Source of the DNA: PALSA-610 sp038213435
GTDB lineage: Bacteria; Actinomycetota; Acidimicrobiia; IMCC26256; PALSA-610
DNA: 23,699 nucleotides
Assembly: GCA_038213435.1 (NCBI GenBank)
Contig: JBBQTI010000057.1
Location: 1 to 23,699, forward strand
Direction: 5' to 3'
Shown here: positions 1 to 7,606 of the stretch, in pieces
Position numbering within the stretch: position 1 is the first letter of the stretch
How the letters are laid out: every line of letters starts with the position of its first letter
Notes under the pieces: generated by a model
Databases searched by the model: none
Seen by the model: only the letters and a program-made list of their open reading frames with translations
What the model was told of the DNA's origin: nothing
Program-made: the position numbers and the translations under genes

Positions 1-402
1 GCTAAGCGGCTCCGAGCCGTTCTTGCCGTAGATCTCCGACGTGCTTGCCACGAGGATCTTGCTCCGGTAGCGATGCGCCGCACCGACGACGATCTCGGAG
101 CCGCGAATGTTCGTCGTGAAGGAGCGCAACGGCTCTTCGACAATGAGCTTTACGCCGACCGCGGCGGCGAGGTGGACGACGACATCACAACGGTGCACGA
201 GCTCGTCGACCTTGAACTCGTCGAGCACCGAGCCGACGACGAACTCGAGGCGGGGATGCCCCGCGACGCGTCGTAGGTTCGCAACCCTGCCGGTCGAGAG
301 ATCGTCGAGCACGACGACCCGCTCGCCCCGCTCGAGCAGCGCCTCGGTCAAGTGGGAGCCGATGAACCCGGCCCCGCCCGTAATCAGGTAGCTGTGCGGC
401 AT
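1..402 (-). CDS. NAD-dependent nucleotide-sugar epimerase/dehydratase, N-terminal part
   Basis: Partial gene: 134 codons read from an ATG at 402 down to the window edge, and the rest lies outside. The N-terminus has the extended-SDR Rossmann signature TGGAGFIGSHL (residues 8-18), an acidic strand end (LDDLSTG, 32-38), the HLAA motif (77-80) and the start of the catalytic region, ASTSEIYGKNG (119-129). The YxxxK pair that would confirm activity is beyond the edge. The family interconverts or dehydrates UDP- or dTDP-sugars in the cytoplasm using bound NAD. The STSEIYGKN stretch is typical of the epimerase/decarboxylase branch, but the substrate cannot be assigned. With the UDP-sugar dehydrogenase at 3535-4818 it could supply uronic-acid or amino-sugar precursors for a surface polysaccharide. 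The ATG is preceded by a G-run rather than a clear GGAGG. Confidence 0.93.
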   Translation of the reverse strand, partial: MPHSYLITGGAGFIGSHLTEALLERGERVVVLDDLSTGRVANLRRVAGHPRLEFVVGSVLDEFKVDELVHRCDVVVHLAAAVGVKLIVEEPLRSFTTNIRGSEIVVGAAHRYRSKILVASTSEIYGKNGSEPLS

Positions 403-740
403 CCTCAACGCCCCCCGTGATGAACAACCTTGCTGCTCGGCGGTCAGAACCCGCGCCCTGTGCTGGACCTGATACGAGTCGCGCGCACGTCTTGTCGGTA
501 CCGACTGCTCGTCGTGACGGGCTACACGCGCATTGCGGCGCGCACCTTAGCGGCGCAGATTCCGCGAGCCAAGGCGGATTCGTGAAGACCGCAGACACAA
601 TCGCCTGAAGCCTCCCTGTCAGTACACCGTCGCAGCGAGAGTTCCCACGCATCGTGAGCGTCGCGCGCGCTCGACGTGGCATATGAGTGCGCGTCCCGCT
701 TCGCGCGGACCACACGTACAGGGTGGACAAGACGCGTCGA

Positions 741-774
741 CACTTCAGGGCACGACCCACTTCAGGGCGCGACC
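741..774. repeat. 17-bp tandem duplication
   Basis: Two adjacent copies of CACTTCAGGGCRCGACC (741-757 and 758-774) differ at a single position. They lie in the non-coding spacer and belong to no recognised element. A simple slippage duplication is the most likely origin. Confidence 0.85.
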
Positions 775-782
775 CCGCGCGC

Positions 783-911
783 CTAGAAAACGTGATCCGG
801 CCCCACACTGATGAAGGTTTGCAGAAAGAATGCCGCGAGAACGATCCCCACTGGCGGATGCTCGGCCCGCGTTGGCGCTCGAGGGAGCCGCATCGCGGCA
901 ATCGATGACAT
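783..911 (-). pseudogene. Possible remnant: start of a membrane protein
   Basis: A 42-codon frame begins with ATG at 911 and ends with TAG at 783-785. After a basic, Pro-containing head it has one hydrophobic stretch (VGIVLAAFFLQTFISVG, about residues 22-38). The layout resembles the first segment of a polytopic polysaccharide protein such as an O-antigen ligase, broken by an early stop. There is no Shine-Dalgarno sequence and no clear continuation in another frame, so it may also be chance. The surrounding polysaccharide genes are the only contextual support. Confidence 0.2.
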
Positions 912-1116
912 CAGTGTTGTCCGATCGCTGAGGCTCACGGCGTCCGTGTGCGTGTCGCCTCGCAGGTTGCCCTCGATCAGCGCACGGCTGGCGCACCACA
1001 CACGATCATCAAAACCTTGCGCATCGCGATACGAATGCCTTCGGTCCGCAAGTGGAGAGCTTCTCGTGCCAGCCACGTCGCGCCCGAGTCGACTATCGCC
1101 GAGCGGTCGTGGGCCT

Positions 1117-3516
1117 TCAGCGCCGAAGGCTCAAATCCACGGTCCACGGGCCGCGAGCGGAGGTCAGCGTGACGCTCGCCGATCGCGACGCCGTCGTCGC
1201 TCGGACCGGAGCAGCCGCGTGAACGGTCACTCCCACCACGTGCGCGTCCGGAGTATGCACCGAAAAGTTCACGCGGTCTGCGTTCGGCAGCACCTGGGCG
1301 AGATAGTCGAAGTGATATTGCCCGGATGACAGATCGACCGACCCATCGAGGTCAAGGACCATCGTCCGTGTCTTGCCCGCCGGAATGTCGACGAACGCAG
1401 AGTAGACACGGCGACCAAGCTCACTTTCGGCGTCCAGTTGCAGCGGCCGCGCATCGAGTGATGCGTTCCGTAACGCGAACGGGGAATAGATGGACACGTA
1501 GAGGCGGCTCGTGCCCACCGGAAGTCCAAGCTCGTTGCCAATCACGGACAACGGCACGCCCTGGGTTGGCGCATCGTTGTGCAGACCGACCTCGGCATGG
1601 ACGCTGACGTGTCCCGTCGTGCCACTGACTGTCGCCTCGTATCGAACGATCCGCTGGAGATAGTTGTCGATCTTGTTGCCTCCCCCGTTCTGCACGACGA
1701 CGCCGAACGAGTCGCCTCGGAACGGTGGCAGCCCGGCGTCAGCGCCGATATTTCGCACGAACGCCTGGCCGCGCGCGTCGCGAAGCCAGAGCGCGAGATT
1801 CGCCGTCCGAATTGCCGGGCTCAACGCATTGCCGAAAGCCGACGGTCGCGCGGAGCGGCCCGAGGTCAAACGGTCGAAGACGGCTCGAGCGATGTCGCCC
1901 AGTAGATCGGCGCGTCGCTGCCGGTCGGCGATCAGCGCATACTCGTCACGAAGCAAAAACGGAACGGCGTTTTGCGCGTTCAGCGTGACAGGGAGGCCTG
2001 GAATACGGACGGGACCGGTAAGGCTGAGCAGTCCAGCCAGCGCCACTGGATCTACCCGTATGACGCCGTCGATTGGTGCCCCACCCGATTGCGGATACAG
2101 CTGCGCCATCACCTCGCCGACCGACGGGAAGTCAGGTGACATCGTCACGTTCTGCCATGTCTGCGCAGGCTCGAACCTGCCGTAACGCGCGAGATAGTCG
2201 CGTGGACCCGTGAGCCGCTTCGGGTGCGCGCCGACCACGTTCAGAGTCCCGCCACGGCCGACCTTGCTGAGGCGCAAGCGTCCGCCGGACACTGTGAGTA
2301 CGCCGTAGTTCGCCATCAGGCCGCCTGAACCTCTCGACTCGGCGGGCGTGACAATCGCCACGAGGTATGTTCGTGCGCCCGATGCACCGAGCAGTGACGG
2401 CGCGAGCGTGACAGCCTCGTCGGCAGTGTGCGCGTCGTCGTCGGCCTTCGCGATGGTGGCCTCGAACCGCGCGAGGTGGTGATCGAGAGGCGGCGCCAGC
2501 CACATCCGCGGGATGCGCGCGAGCTGATCGCGAACCGCGCGCGTCTCCGCCGCGACCCGGTCGAAGATGGGACGGTATGAAGCGATGGTAGCGAGATCGA
2601 GACGTCCGTCGACGAGCCGCAACCGGTCCGGGTCGACAGTCGTAACGCTCGAACGCGCGATCGGGGTGATGTGCGCACCGATCGACGCGACGCGGTCGAT
2701 CACCCGCAGCTGCGGCCCGACAATCGGCAGCTGACGACCCGGCCAGGTCACCCACGATTCCAACGTGCTCTTCGCGCCGTCGAAGTGGTCTTGGGCGGTC
2801 GCGAACGCGTCAGTCGCCCGTTGGCGATCGCCCGAACGCGCAGCATCGACGGCGGCGCGCGTATCGGCCGCCGCCGCTTGTAGCAGCGTGTGGCTATGCG
2901 CGATCGCGTACAGGGACGCGATCGCCGCCGTGAGCGCAATCGCACCAACGATGAGTGCCGACCTCCGGATGACACGTCGCGCGTCTGCAGACGTGCCGCG
3001 CACGCTCGACATCAAGATCACCAATATGGCGAGCGACGCGATTGCCGCAGAACCGCGCGCCGGTGACGTCCAGGGAAGCCGAAGCAGCGCCTGGACGATC
3101 AACGCACCCACGAATGCGCGGAAGGCAACCGGCGTCGACCGACGGCGCCTCTCGACAACCGTCGTTGCCAACACCGCGACTACACCGACGAGATGCATCG
3201 CCGGCGACCCGCCGGCGGCAACAATGAGCGAAGCGGCGATGAGGGCGGCGCCCGAGGCGTACACGGCCGCCAGAGCAACCACTGCCGCGACGGCGCCGGT
3301 GAGTAGGTGATCAAGGGTCGCGCTTCCGACGGGCGCGCACCCGGCGGTGGCCCCGACAACGCCGCTCGCGCCCACGACGAGGTAGACGCCCAATGTGCCG
3401 GCGCTGAACCTGCCTTCGCCAGATCGACGAAATCCCGCGCCGAGCACCGAACCGACGCTACACGTCACGTCGCCAGTTGCTTTCGCGGTAATCGAGTGGA
3501 GAGCTGCGCAAACCAC
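1117..3516 (-). CDS. DUF4012 domain-containing membrane protein
   Basis: The product is 799 residues. Residues about 38-205 form a hydrophobic region with some five or six candidate membrane segments (for example 41-60, 71-100, 106-120, 158-170 and 186-206). A helical stretch (about 210-380) follows, then the DUF4012 core, recognised by PAESRGSGGLMANYG (391-405) and the YPQSGG...DGVIRVDPVAL region. The C-terminal part looks like extracytoplasmic beta structure ending near SLRR. DUF4012 proteins are common in exopolysaccharide loci of actinobacteria, but their biochemical role is not established. The start used is a GTG 18 nt after the dehydrogenase stop, without a clear ribosome-binding site; later in-frame GTG codons are possible starts. 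The short gap suggests co-transcription with the UDP-sugar dehydrogenase. Confidence 0.88.
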   Translation of the reverse strand: MVCAALHSITAKATGDVTCSVGSVLGAGFRRSGEGRFSAGTLGVYLVVGASGVVGATAGCAPVGSATLDHLLTGAVAAVVALAAVYASGAALIAASLIVAAGGSPAMHLVGVVAVLATTVVERRRRSTPVAFRAFVGALIVQALLRLPWTSPARGSAAIASLAILVILMSSVRGTSADARRVIRRSALIVGAIALTAAIASLYAIAHSHTLLQAAAADTRAAVDAARSGDRQRATDAFATAQDHFDGAKSTLESWVTWPGRQLPIVGPQLRVIDRVASIGAHITPIARSSVTTVDPDRLRLVDGRLDLATIASYRPIFDRVAAETRAVRDQLARIPRMWLAPPLDHHLARFEATIAKADDDAHTADEAVTLAPSLLGASGARTYLVAIVTPAESRGSGGLMANYGVLTVSGGRLRLSKVGRGGTLNVVGAHPKRLTGPRDYLARYGRFEPAQTWQNVTMSPDFPSVGEVMAQLYPQSGGAPIDGVIRVDPVALAGLLSLTGPVRIPGLPVTLNAQNAVPFLLRDEYALIADRQRRADLLGDIARAVFDRLTSGRSARPSAFGNALSPAIRTANLALWLRDARGQAFVRNIGADAGLPPFRGDSFGVVVQNGGGNKIDNYLQRIVRYEATVSGTTGHVSVHAEVGLHNDAPTQGVPLSVIGNELGLPVGTSRLYVSIYSPFALRNASLDARPLQLDAESELGRRVYSAFVDIPAGKTRTMVLDLDGSVDLSSGQYHFDYLAQVLPNADRVNFSVHTPDAHVVGVTVHAAAPVRATTASRSASVTLTSARGPWTVDLSLRR

Positions 3517-3534
3517 TACTACGAGGCCCTGCGT

Positions 3535-4818
3535 CTACAGCCGCTCGACGTTCGATCCGCCGCGAAGCCGGTTCCGGGTGTCGAGCACGTACCGCGCGTG
3601 GAGGCAGACAACATCGAGGTCGAAGGCATCGTGGTCGACCAGGAGCACGACTGCGTCCGCGGCCCCGCACTCTTCAGGGGTCGGCTCCACGAAAGCGATG
3701 CGCGGGTCGACCCGTTCGCTGAGTAGGTCGGGGTCGGCGGCGCGGACCTCGGCCCCCATGTCGAGGAGCAGGTCCGCCACACGCAATGACGGCGATTCGC
3801 GCGCATCGCGGGTATTGCGCTTGTAGGACAGGCCGAGCAGAAGGATCCGGCTGCCGTACACCGGCTTGCGCCGAGTGTTGAGCCCCGCGACGATCCGACG
3901 CACGACATAATCCGGCATATGGTCGTTCACGTCGTTCGCGAGCTCGACGAAGCGAAACTGCTGGCCGAGTGTGCGCTTCACACGCCATGACAGGAAGCTT
4001 GGGTCGATCGGCAGGCAATGCCCGCCCGCCCCCGGTCCCGGCGTGAACCGCATGAAGCCGAACGGTTTGGTGGATGCGGCATCGATCGCTTCCCACACGT
4101 CGATGCCGAGGTCGGCCGCGAACATTGCAAGTTCGTTGACCAGCGCGATGTTGATGTGCCGGAACGTGTTCTCGAGGAGTTTGGTCAACTCGGCCTCCCG
4201 CGTGCCCGAGACCGAGATCGTCTGCTCGACGAGCGTGTCGTAGAACGCCTTGACCGCAGTCAGCGATGCGTCGTCGACACCCGAGACCACCTTGGGCGTA
4301 TTCACGAGCGTCCACGTCGGGTTGCCGGGATCGATGCGTTCGGGGCTGTAGCCCAGAGAGAAGTCACTCCCCGCGTCCAGGCCCGAGCCGCTCTCGAGCG
4401 CGGGCGCAACAAGCTCCTCGGTCGTGCCTGGATACGTCGTCGACTCGAGGATCACCACCACACCGGGCTGGACGTAGCCGGAAATCGTCTCCGCGGACGC
4501 CTCGATGTAGGAGAGATCGGGAACGCCCTCGCGCAGGGGCGTCGGAACCGCGATCACCGCGACGTCGAATCCCGCACACGAGCTCGGATCGCTCGACACC
4601 CGGTAGCGGCCGGACGCCAACGCGGCCGCGAGCACCTCGGAGGAGACGTCCTCGACAAGGGACTCGCCGGCCTGGAGCCGCTTCACCCGGGCCTCATCGA
4701 GGTCGAAGCCGACAACGTCGTAGCCGACGGCGACCGCCCTCATCGCAAGCGGCAGGCCGACATATCCCTGCCCGACGACCACTACTCGTGCCTGAACGCG
4801 CGTTCCCATGTCTCTCAT
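3535..4818 (-). CDS. UDP-sugar 6-dehydrogenase (nucleotide sugar dehydrogenase, WbpA/WecC-like)
   Basis: A 427-residue cytoplasmic enzyme that oxidises C6 of a UDP-hexose to the uronic acid with two NAD+. It shows the N-terminal Rossmann motif VVVVGQGYVGLP (12-23; G16, G18, G21), the ESTTYPGTTEE loop (125-135), SLGYSPERIDPGN (154-166), the catalytic cysteine C268 in GGHCLPIDP, and the C-terminal nucleotide-binding segment GLSYKRNTRDARESP (329-343). Length is normal for the family. The SPERIDPGN and HINIALVNE stretches favour the UDP-N-acetylhexosamine branch (WbpA/WecC) over UDP-glucose dehydrogenase, but the substrate is an inference. The start is the ATG at 4818; a second ATG three codons on (4809) is equally plausible. 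It is the first gene of a likely operon with DUF4012. Confidence 0.93.
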   Translation of the reverse strand: MRDMGTRVQARVVVVGQGYVGLPLAMRAVAVGYDVVGFDLDEARVKRLQAGESLVEDVSSEVLAAALASGRYRVSSDPSSCAGFDVAVIAVPTPLREGVPDLSYIEASAETISGYVQPGVVVILESTTYPGTTEELVAPALESGSGLDAGSDFSLGYSPERIDPGNPTWTLVNTPKVVSGVDDASLTAVKAFYDTLVEQTISVSGTREAELTKLLENTFRHINIALVNELAMFAADLGIDVWEAIDAASTKPFGFMRFTPGPGAGGHCLPIDPSFLSWRVKRTLGQQFRFVELANDVNDHMPDYVVRRIVAGLNTRRKPVYGSRILLLGLSYKRNTRDARESPSLRVADLLLDMGAEVRAADPDLLSERVDPRIAFVEPTPEECGAADAVVLLVDHDAFDLDVVCLHARYVLDTRNRLRGGSNVERL

Positions 4819-4967
4819 CGTCGCGCGTCGCGCGCGCCGAGGCAGCCACGGAGCGCGGCCTTGCCACGAACGCCGGGACCGACGACCACGACTCTGTGAG
4901 TACCGTAAAACGCGTCCGGTGCAGTGACGTGCAGTTTCGCGCCGTCAGCAGCGGCGCGTCTCGGGCG

Positions 4968-5525
4968 CTACAGGGATCGCCGTGATGTGCGATCGGGTGA
5001 CGAGATCCTCTTGGCGTCGATGGCCTCGAACATCGCGGCGGCTTCGCTCGCGCTCAGAGGGAGGTTCCGTGCGTTCTCGGCGAGCGATTCGTCGCGCGTC
5101 AGGTCGATGACGTCGTTCACCTCATCCACCGCGACCTCCTCGGCGACGGGCTCGTCGTGCGTGGGGTCCAAGACGTCGTTCACCTCATCCACCACGACCG
5201 GCTCGGCTAAAGGTTCGTCGTCTGTCAGGTCGATGACGTCGTTCACCTCGTCCGCCGCGGTCTGCTTGGCGATCAGCAGACGCTCGTAGCGACGCTGGGC
5301 CCGGAACTTTGCGTCCGCGAGGTTCGCGGCCGGCCGCCTGATCTCGACGTCAACGACCCACGTGACCTCACGCATCTTGAAGCGCCCGAGGACTCCGCCC
5401 GTGGAGTGGCCGAGTTCGATCCCGTAGCTCTTCTCGGTGGCGCGGAGTTCACCGCCGGCGACCTGCGCGGACCAGTGGCCGCCGTCGCGGTTGTGGTGGG
5501 CGGGAGCCCATTCGTAGGTCGTCAT
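4968..5525 (-). CDS. Hypothetical acidic protein with three 21-residue repeats
   Basis: A 185-residue product of no family I recognise. The N-terminal part (1-90) is mixed in composition, with several Trp, Gly and His residues and a beta-like stretch around REVTWVVDVEIRRP (52-65), followed by a basic helix (AKFRAQRRYERLL, 72-84). Residues 92-154 are three tandem copies of a 21-residue acidic unit, DEVNDVIDLTxDEPLAExxx. The tail is a short helix and a basic end. There is no signal peptide or membrane segment, so a cytoplasmic location is likely. The start ATG lies directly behind a 15-nt hairpin, with GGAG in or near its loop. Balanced codon use and a clean repeat register support a real gene. 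It is 149 bp upstream of the UDP-sugar dehydrogenase on the same strand, with no functional link apparent. Confidence 0.75.
   Translation of the reverse strand: MTTYEWAPAHHNRDGGHWSAQVAGGELRATEKSYGIELGHSTGGVLGRFKMREVTWVVDVEIRRPAANLADAKFRAQRRYERLLIAKQTAADEVNDVIDLTDDEPLAEPVVVDEVNDVLDPTHDEPVAEEVAVDEVNDVIDLTRDESLAENARNLPLSASEAAAMFEAIDAKRISSPDRTSRRSL
5064..5252 (-). repeat. Three 63-bp in-frame tandem repeats
   Basis: These encode residues 92-112, 113-133 and 134-154 of the acidic protein. All three units share DEVNDV, and the DNA of the shared core (GACGTCGTTCACCTC on the plus strand) is conserved in all three. That points to recent duplication rather than protein-level convergence. The third unit decays at its C-terminal end. 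Confidence 0.9.
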
Positions 5526-5528
5526 GCC

Positions 5529-5543
5529 GAGACGCTCCGTCTC
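5529..5543 (-). promoter_or_regulatory. Hairpin just upstream of the acidic-repeat gene
   Basis: Inverted repeat GAGACG-3 nt-CGTCTC, ending 3 nt before the ATG at 5525. In the transcript the GGAG that could serve as ribosome-binding site falls in the loop and adjoining stem, so the structure could modulate translation start. It is short and could be accidental. Confidence 0.35.
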
Positions 5544-5679
5544 AGTCGGTGAATTGCGTGATCGTGGGGAACTCGAAACTGCTCCGCCTCGCTTGCCGAG
5601 TTCGTCAGACCTCCAAGCGTCGCGAACCCGCGCCCATCACTGTTTCGTCACCTGCACGTCCAGGGCCGATCGGATCGGA

Positions 5680-5696
5680 GTGAACTAACTGTTCAC
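5680..5696. promoter_or_regulatory. Candidate repressor operator (GTGAAC-N5-GTTCAC)
   Basis: A perfect 6-bp inverted repeat with a 5-nt spacer, GTGAACTAACTGTTCAC, in the divergent intergenic region. Its size and symmetry fit the operators of TetR-type repressors. An imperfect 17-nt relative lies at 6078-6094 (GTGACT-N5-GTTCAC). No regulator gene is visible in the window. Confidence 0.45.
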
Positions 5697-6192
5697 CACG
5701 AGCGACGCGTGTCGTTCGAGCGAAGGGAGACTGACACTGTTTCAACCCGCGCGACGAACGTCAAGGCCCGAGAAGGCAACGTTGCTTCGTTGTCCCATCT
5801 CTCACGCGATGGCTGCTTGTCGAGTTATGCGCGCGGTCGACCGTGCGCTCGGGAGATGCTCGTGGTCGCGCACACGAAACGCGCGCCGCTGTTCACTATG
5901 GCGGGTCGCCGCGAACCTGCACGAACGACTCGGGACTCGACGCACGACGTGAGAAAGGAGGATGTAGGCGCAGGTCATAGATCACTCCGACTCCACCCCT
6001 GCGCCACCGTGCCAAGTCGCGAACAGCGACCGCTCGACAGCACTCGGCCACACGGCGCTCCTCGTGCGCCGCCCGATGTGACTGTTGCGTTCACTGCCGC
6101 GCGCCGATCCGCGAACCGTCCCCGCACGTCGCCGGTCTCGGGGCTCGACCGCTACAGTCGCCGCTTCGACCGCATATCTCGGGGAGCTCTGG

Positions 6193-7593
6193 ATGACCGT
6201 CCGGGTGTTGGGTGTCGGGGCCGCCGCGCCCGAGCTGCGCCTACGCGCCGCCGACGTCGGCGCCGCGTGGGGCCGCGGCGGCCGAGGCGAGGTGGCGGTC
6301 TGCGCGCCCGACGAGGACACGTTGACCCTCGCGTGGCAGGCCGCCAACCGTGCGCTCGCCGCCGCCGGGGTCGAGGCCGGTCAGATCGATGCCCTCTACT
6401 GGGGAACGAGCCGGCCACCGTTCGCCGAAGGCCCGAGCTTCGCGTTCCTCGCCGCGTCGCTGAGCCTCGCGGCGACCGTCGGGGGCGCGCTCTGCGCGGG
6501 ATCCACGCACGCGGGCATGGAAGCGCTCGCGGCCGGCACCGACGCGATCTCGGCCGGCTCCGCGCGCGTCGCGCTCGTGGTCGCGTCCGACGCGTTGCGG
6601 CCCGGCCCGGGCACGGGCTTCGAAGCGCGCTGCGGCGCGGGCGCGGCCGCGCTCGTCCTGGCCGTCGACGGTCCCGTCACCGCGACCATCGGCGCGCGGG
6701 TCACGCGTACACGACCGTTCCTCGACCGCTACCGCGGCGACGGCGAGGTCGACAACCGCGACATGTACGACGCCCGGCTCTTCCGCGAGGAGATCTTCCT
6801 ACCGGTCGTGCGCGATGTCGCGGAGACCCTCGCCGCGTTCGACGTGCGCGCGTGGTCGCTGCCCGACCCCGACGGCCGGCTCGGCGCCGTGCTGGCGCGC
6901 GAGGTGCGCGCGCCCATCACGACATCCGGCACGGTTTACAGCGCAATCGGCGACGCGGGTGCGGCCGCCGCGCTGCTCGGCGGTATCGCCGCGCTCGACG
7001 CGGCCGGGCTCGTCGCGATCGTCGGCACCGGAGGCGGGCGCACCACGGGCGTGCTCGTCACTGCCGAAAGACCTGTCCCCGGCGCCGCCCTGACGGCCGA
7101 CGCGATCTCCGGCGGTCGGCCGGCGAGCTACACCGAAGCGTTGCGCGCACGCGGGCAGCTCCAACCGGTGGGTGAGACGATCCCGATGGGCGTCCCGCCC
7201 GAGAGCGCGATGTTCGTGCGCGGCGCCGACGAGATGCTCGGACTGCTGGGCGGCCGGTGCGTCGATTGCGGCACGATCAGCACACCGCCGTCGATCCATC
7301 CGCATTGCATCAACTGCGGCGGTCCGAAGCTCGAGCCGGTGCCGCTGGCGCGCGACGGCCGCGTGCACACGTTCGTCGTCAACCAGACGATGCCCGCGCC
7401 GTTCGTCGCGCCGTTGCCGATCGTGGTGCTCGACATGGACGACGGCGCCCGGTTGATGCTGCAGGCGATCGGTGACGGCACCGACATCGAGATCGGCCGG
7501 CAGGTCGCGCTCGTGCTGCGGAAGTACGCACACGAACGCGGCGTTCCCGTCTACGGGTTCAAGGCCCAACCGAAGAAGGAAGTCGCCGCGTGA
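6193..7593 (+). CDS. HMG-CoA-synthase-like (thiolase-fold) domain fused to a zinc-ribbon/DUF35 OB-fold domain
   Basis: A 466-residue fusion. Residues 1-300 have the condensing-enzyme fold of the HMG-CoA synthase/KAS III group, with candidate nucleophile C101 (GGALCAGSTHAGMEAL) and the C-terminal glycine motif (GTGGGRTTG, 278-286). Residues about 340-460 form a DUF35 module: a zinc ribbon with C356-xx-C359 and C372-xx-C375, then an OB-fold (VHTFVVNQTMPAPF, 391-404). By eye the HMG-CoA-synthase catalytic Glu (GTE motif, here GTS at 71-73) and His are absent, and the KAS III Asn motif reads GDAG (253-256). DUF35 proteins often organise thiolases, and a thiolase gene follows after 13 nt. The ATG at 6193 has GGGGAG six nt upstream. 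Its exact reaction is unknown; a complex with the thiolase is my inference. Confidence 0.88.
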   Translation: MTVRVLGVGAAAPELRLRAADVGAAWGRGGRGEVAVCAPDEDTLTLAWQAANRALAAAGVEAGQIDALYWGTSRPPFAEGPSFAFLAASLSLAATVGGALCAGSTHAGMEALAAGTDAISAGSARVALVVASDALRPGPGTGFEARCGAGAAALVLAVDGPVTATIGARVTRTRPFLDRYRGDGEVDNRDMYDARLFREEIFLPVVRDVAETLAAFDVRAWSLPDPDGRLGAVLAREVRAPITTSGTVYSAIGDAGAAAALLGGIAALDAAGLVAIVGTGGGRTTGVLVTAERPVPGAALTADAISGGRPASYTEALRARGQLQPVGETIPMGVPPESAMFVRGADEMLGLLGGRCVDCGTISTPPSIHPHCINCGGPKLEPVPLARDGRVHTFVVNQTMPAPFVAPLPIVVLDMDDGARLMLQAIGDGTDIEIGRQVALVLRKYAHERGVPVYGFKAQPKKEVAA

Positions 7594-7606
7594 GTTGGAG
7601 ACAGTC

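Larger units (their letters stand above)
403..1116. other. 714-bp spacer without a convincing gene
   Basis: This stretch lies between the start of the epimerase gene and the stop of the DUF4012 gene, both on the minus strand. All longer open frames in it are Arg-rich and look like chance frames. It contains a 12-bp perfect palindrome GTCGGTACCGAC (494-505), a 17-bp tandem duplication (741-774) and a 42-codon minus-strand frame resembling the start of a membrane protein (783-911). It presumably carries the promoter of the epimerase gene, but I cannot place one convincingly. Confidence 0.6.
5526..6192. other. 667-bp divergent intergenic region
   Basis: It separates the minus-strand acidic-repeat gene from the plus-strand catabolic block and should hold promoters for both. 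I see a hairpin at 5529-5543, a 17-nt inverted repeat at 5680-5696 with an imperfect relative at 6078-6094, an orphan Shine-Dalgarno sequence at 5954-5961, a -10-like TACAGT at 6153-6158, and GGGGAG (6181-6186), which is the ribosome-binding site of the next gene. Open frames across it are Arg/Ser-rich and not protein-like. Confidence 0.6.

Noticed and set aside
5064..5252. VIDLT repeats as SUMO-interaction motifs
   Set aside because: The wording matches the eukaryotic motif, but bacteria lack SUMO; only a general binding-motif idea is kept.
5064..5252. CRISPR-like array
   Set aside because: The 63-bp units are contiguous, in frame and without spacers.
5709..7175. Long plus-strand open frame (488 codons) overlapping the start of the HMGCS-like gene
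   Set aside because: Mostly Arg/Gly/Pro runs, as expected from an out-of-frame reading of GC-rich coding DNA; the 6193-7593 frame has clear domains and a ribosome-binding site.
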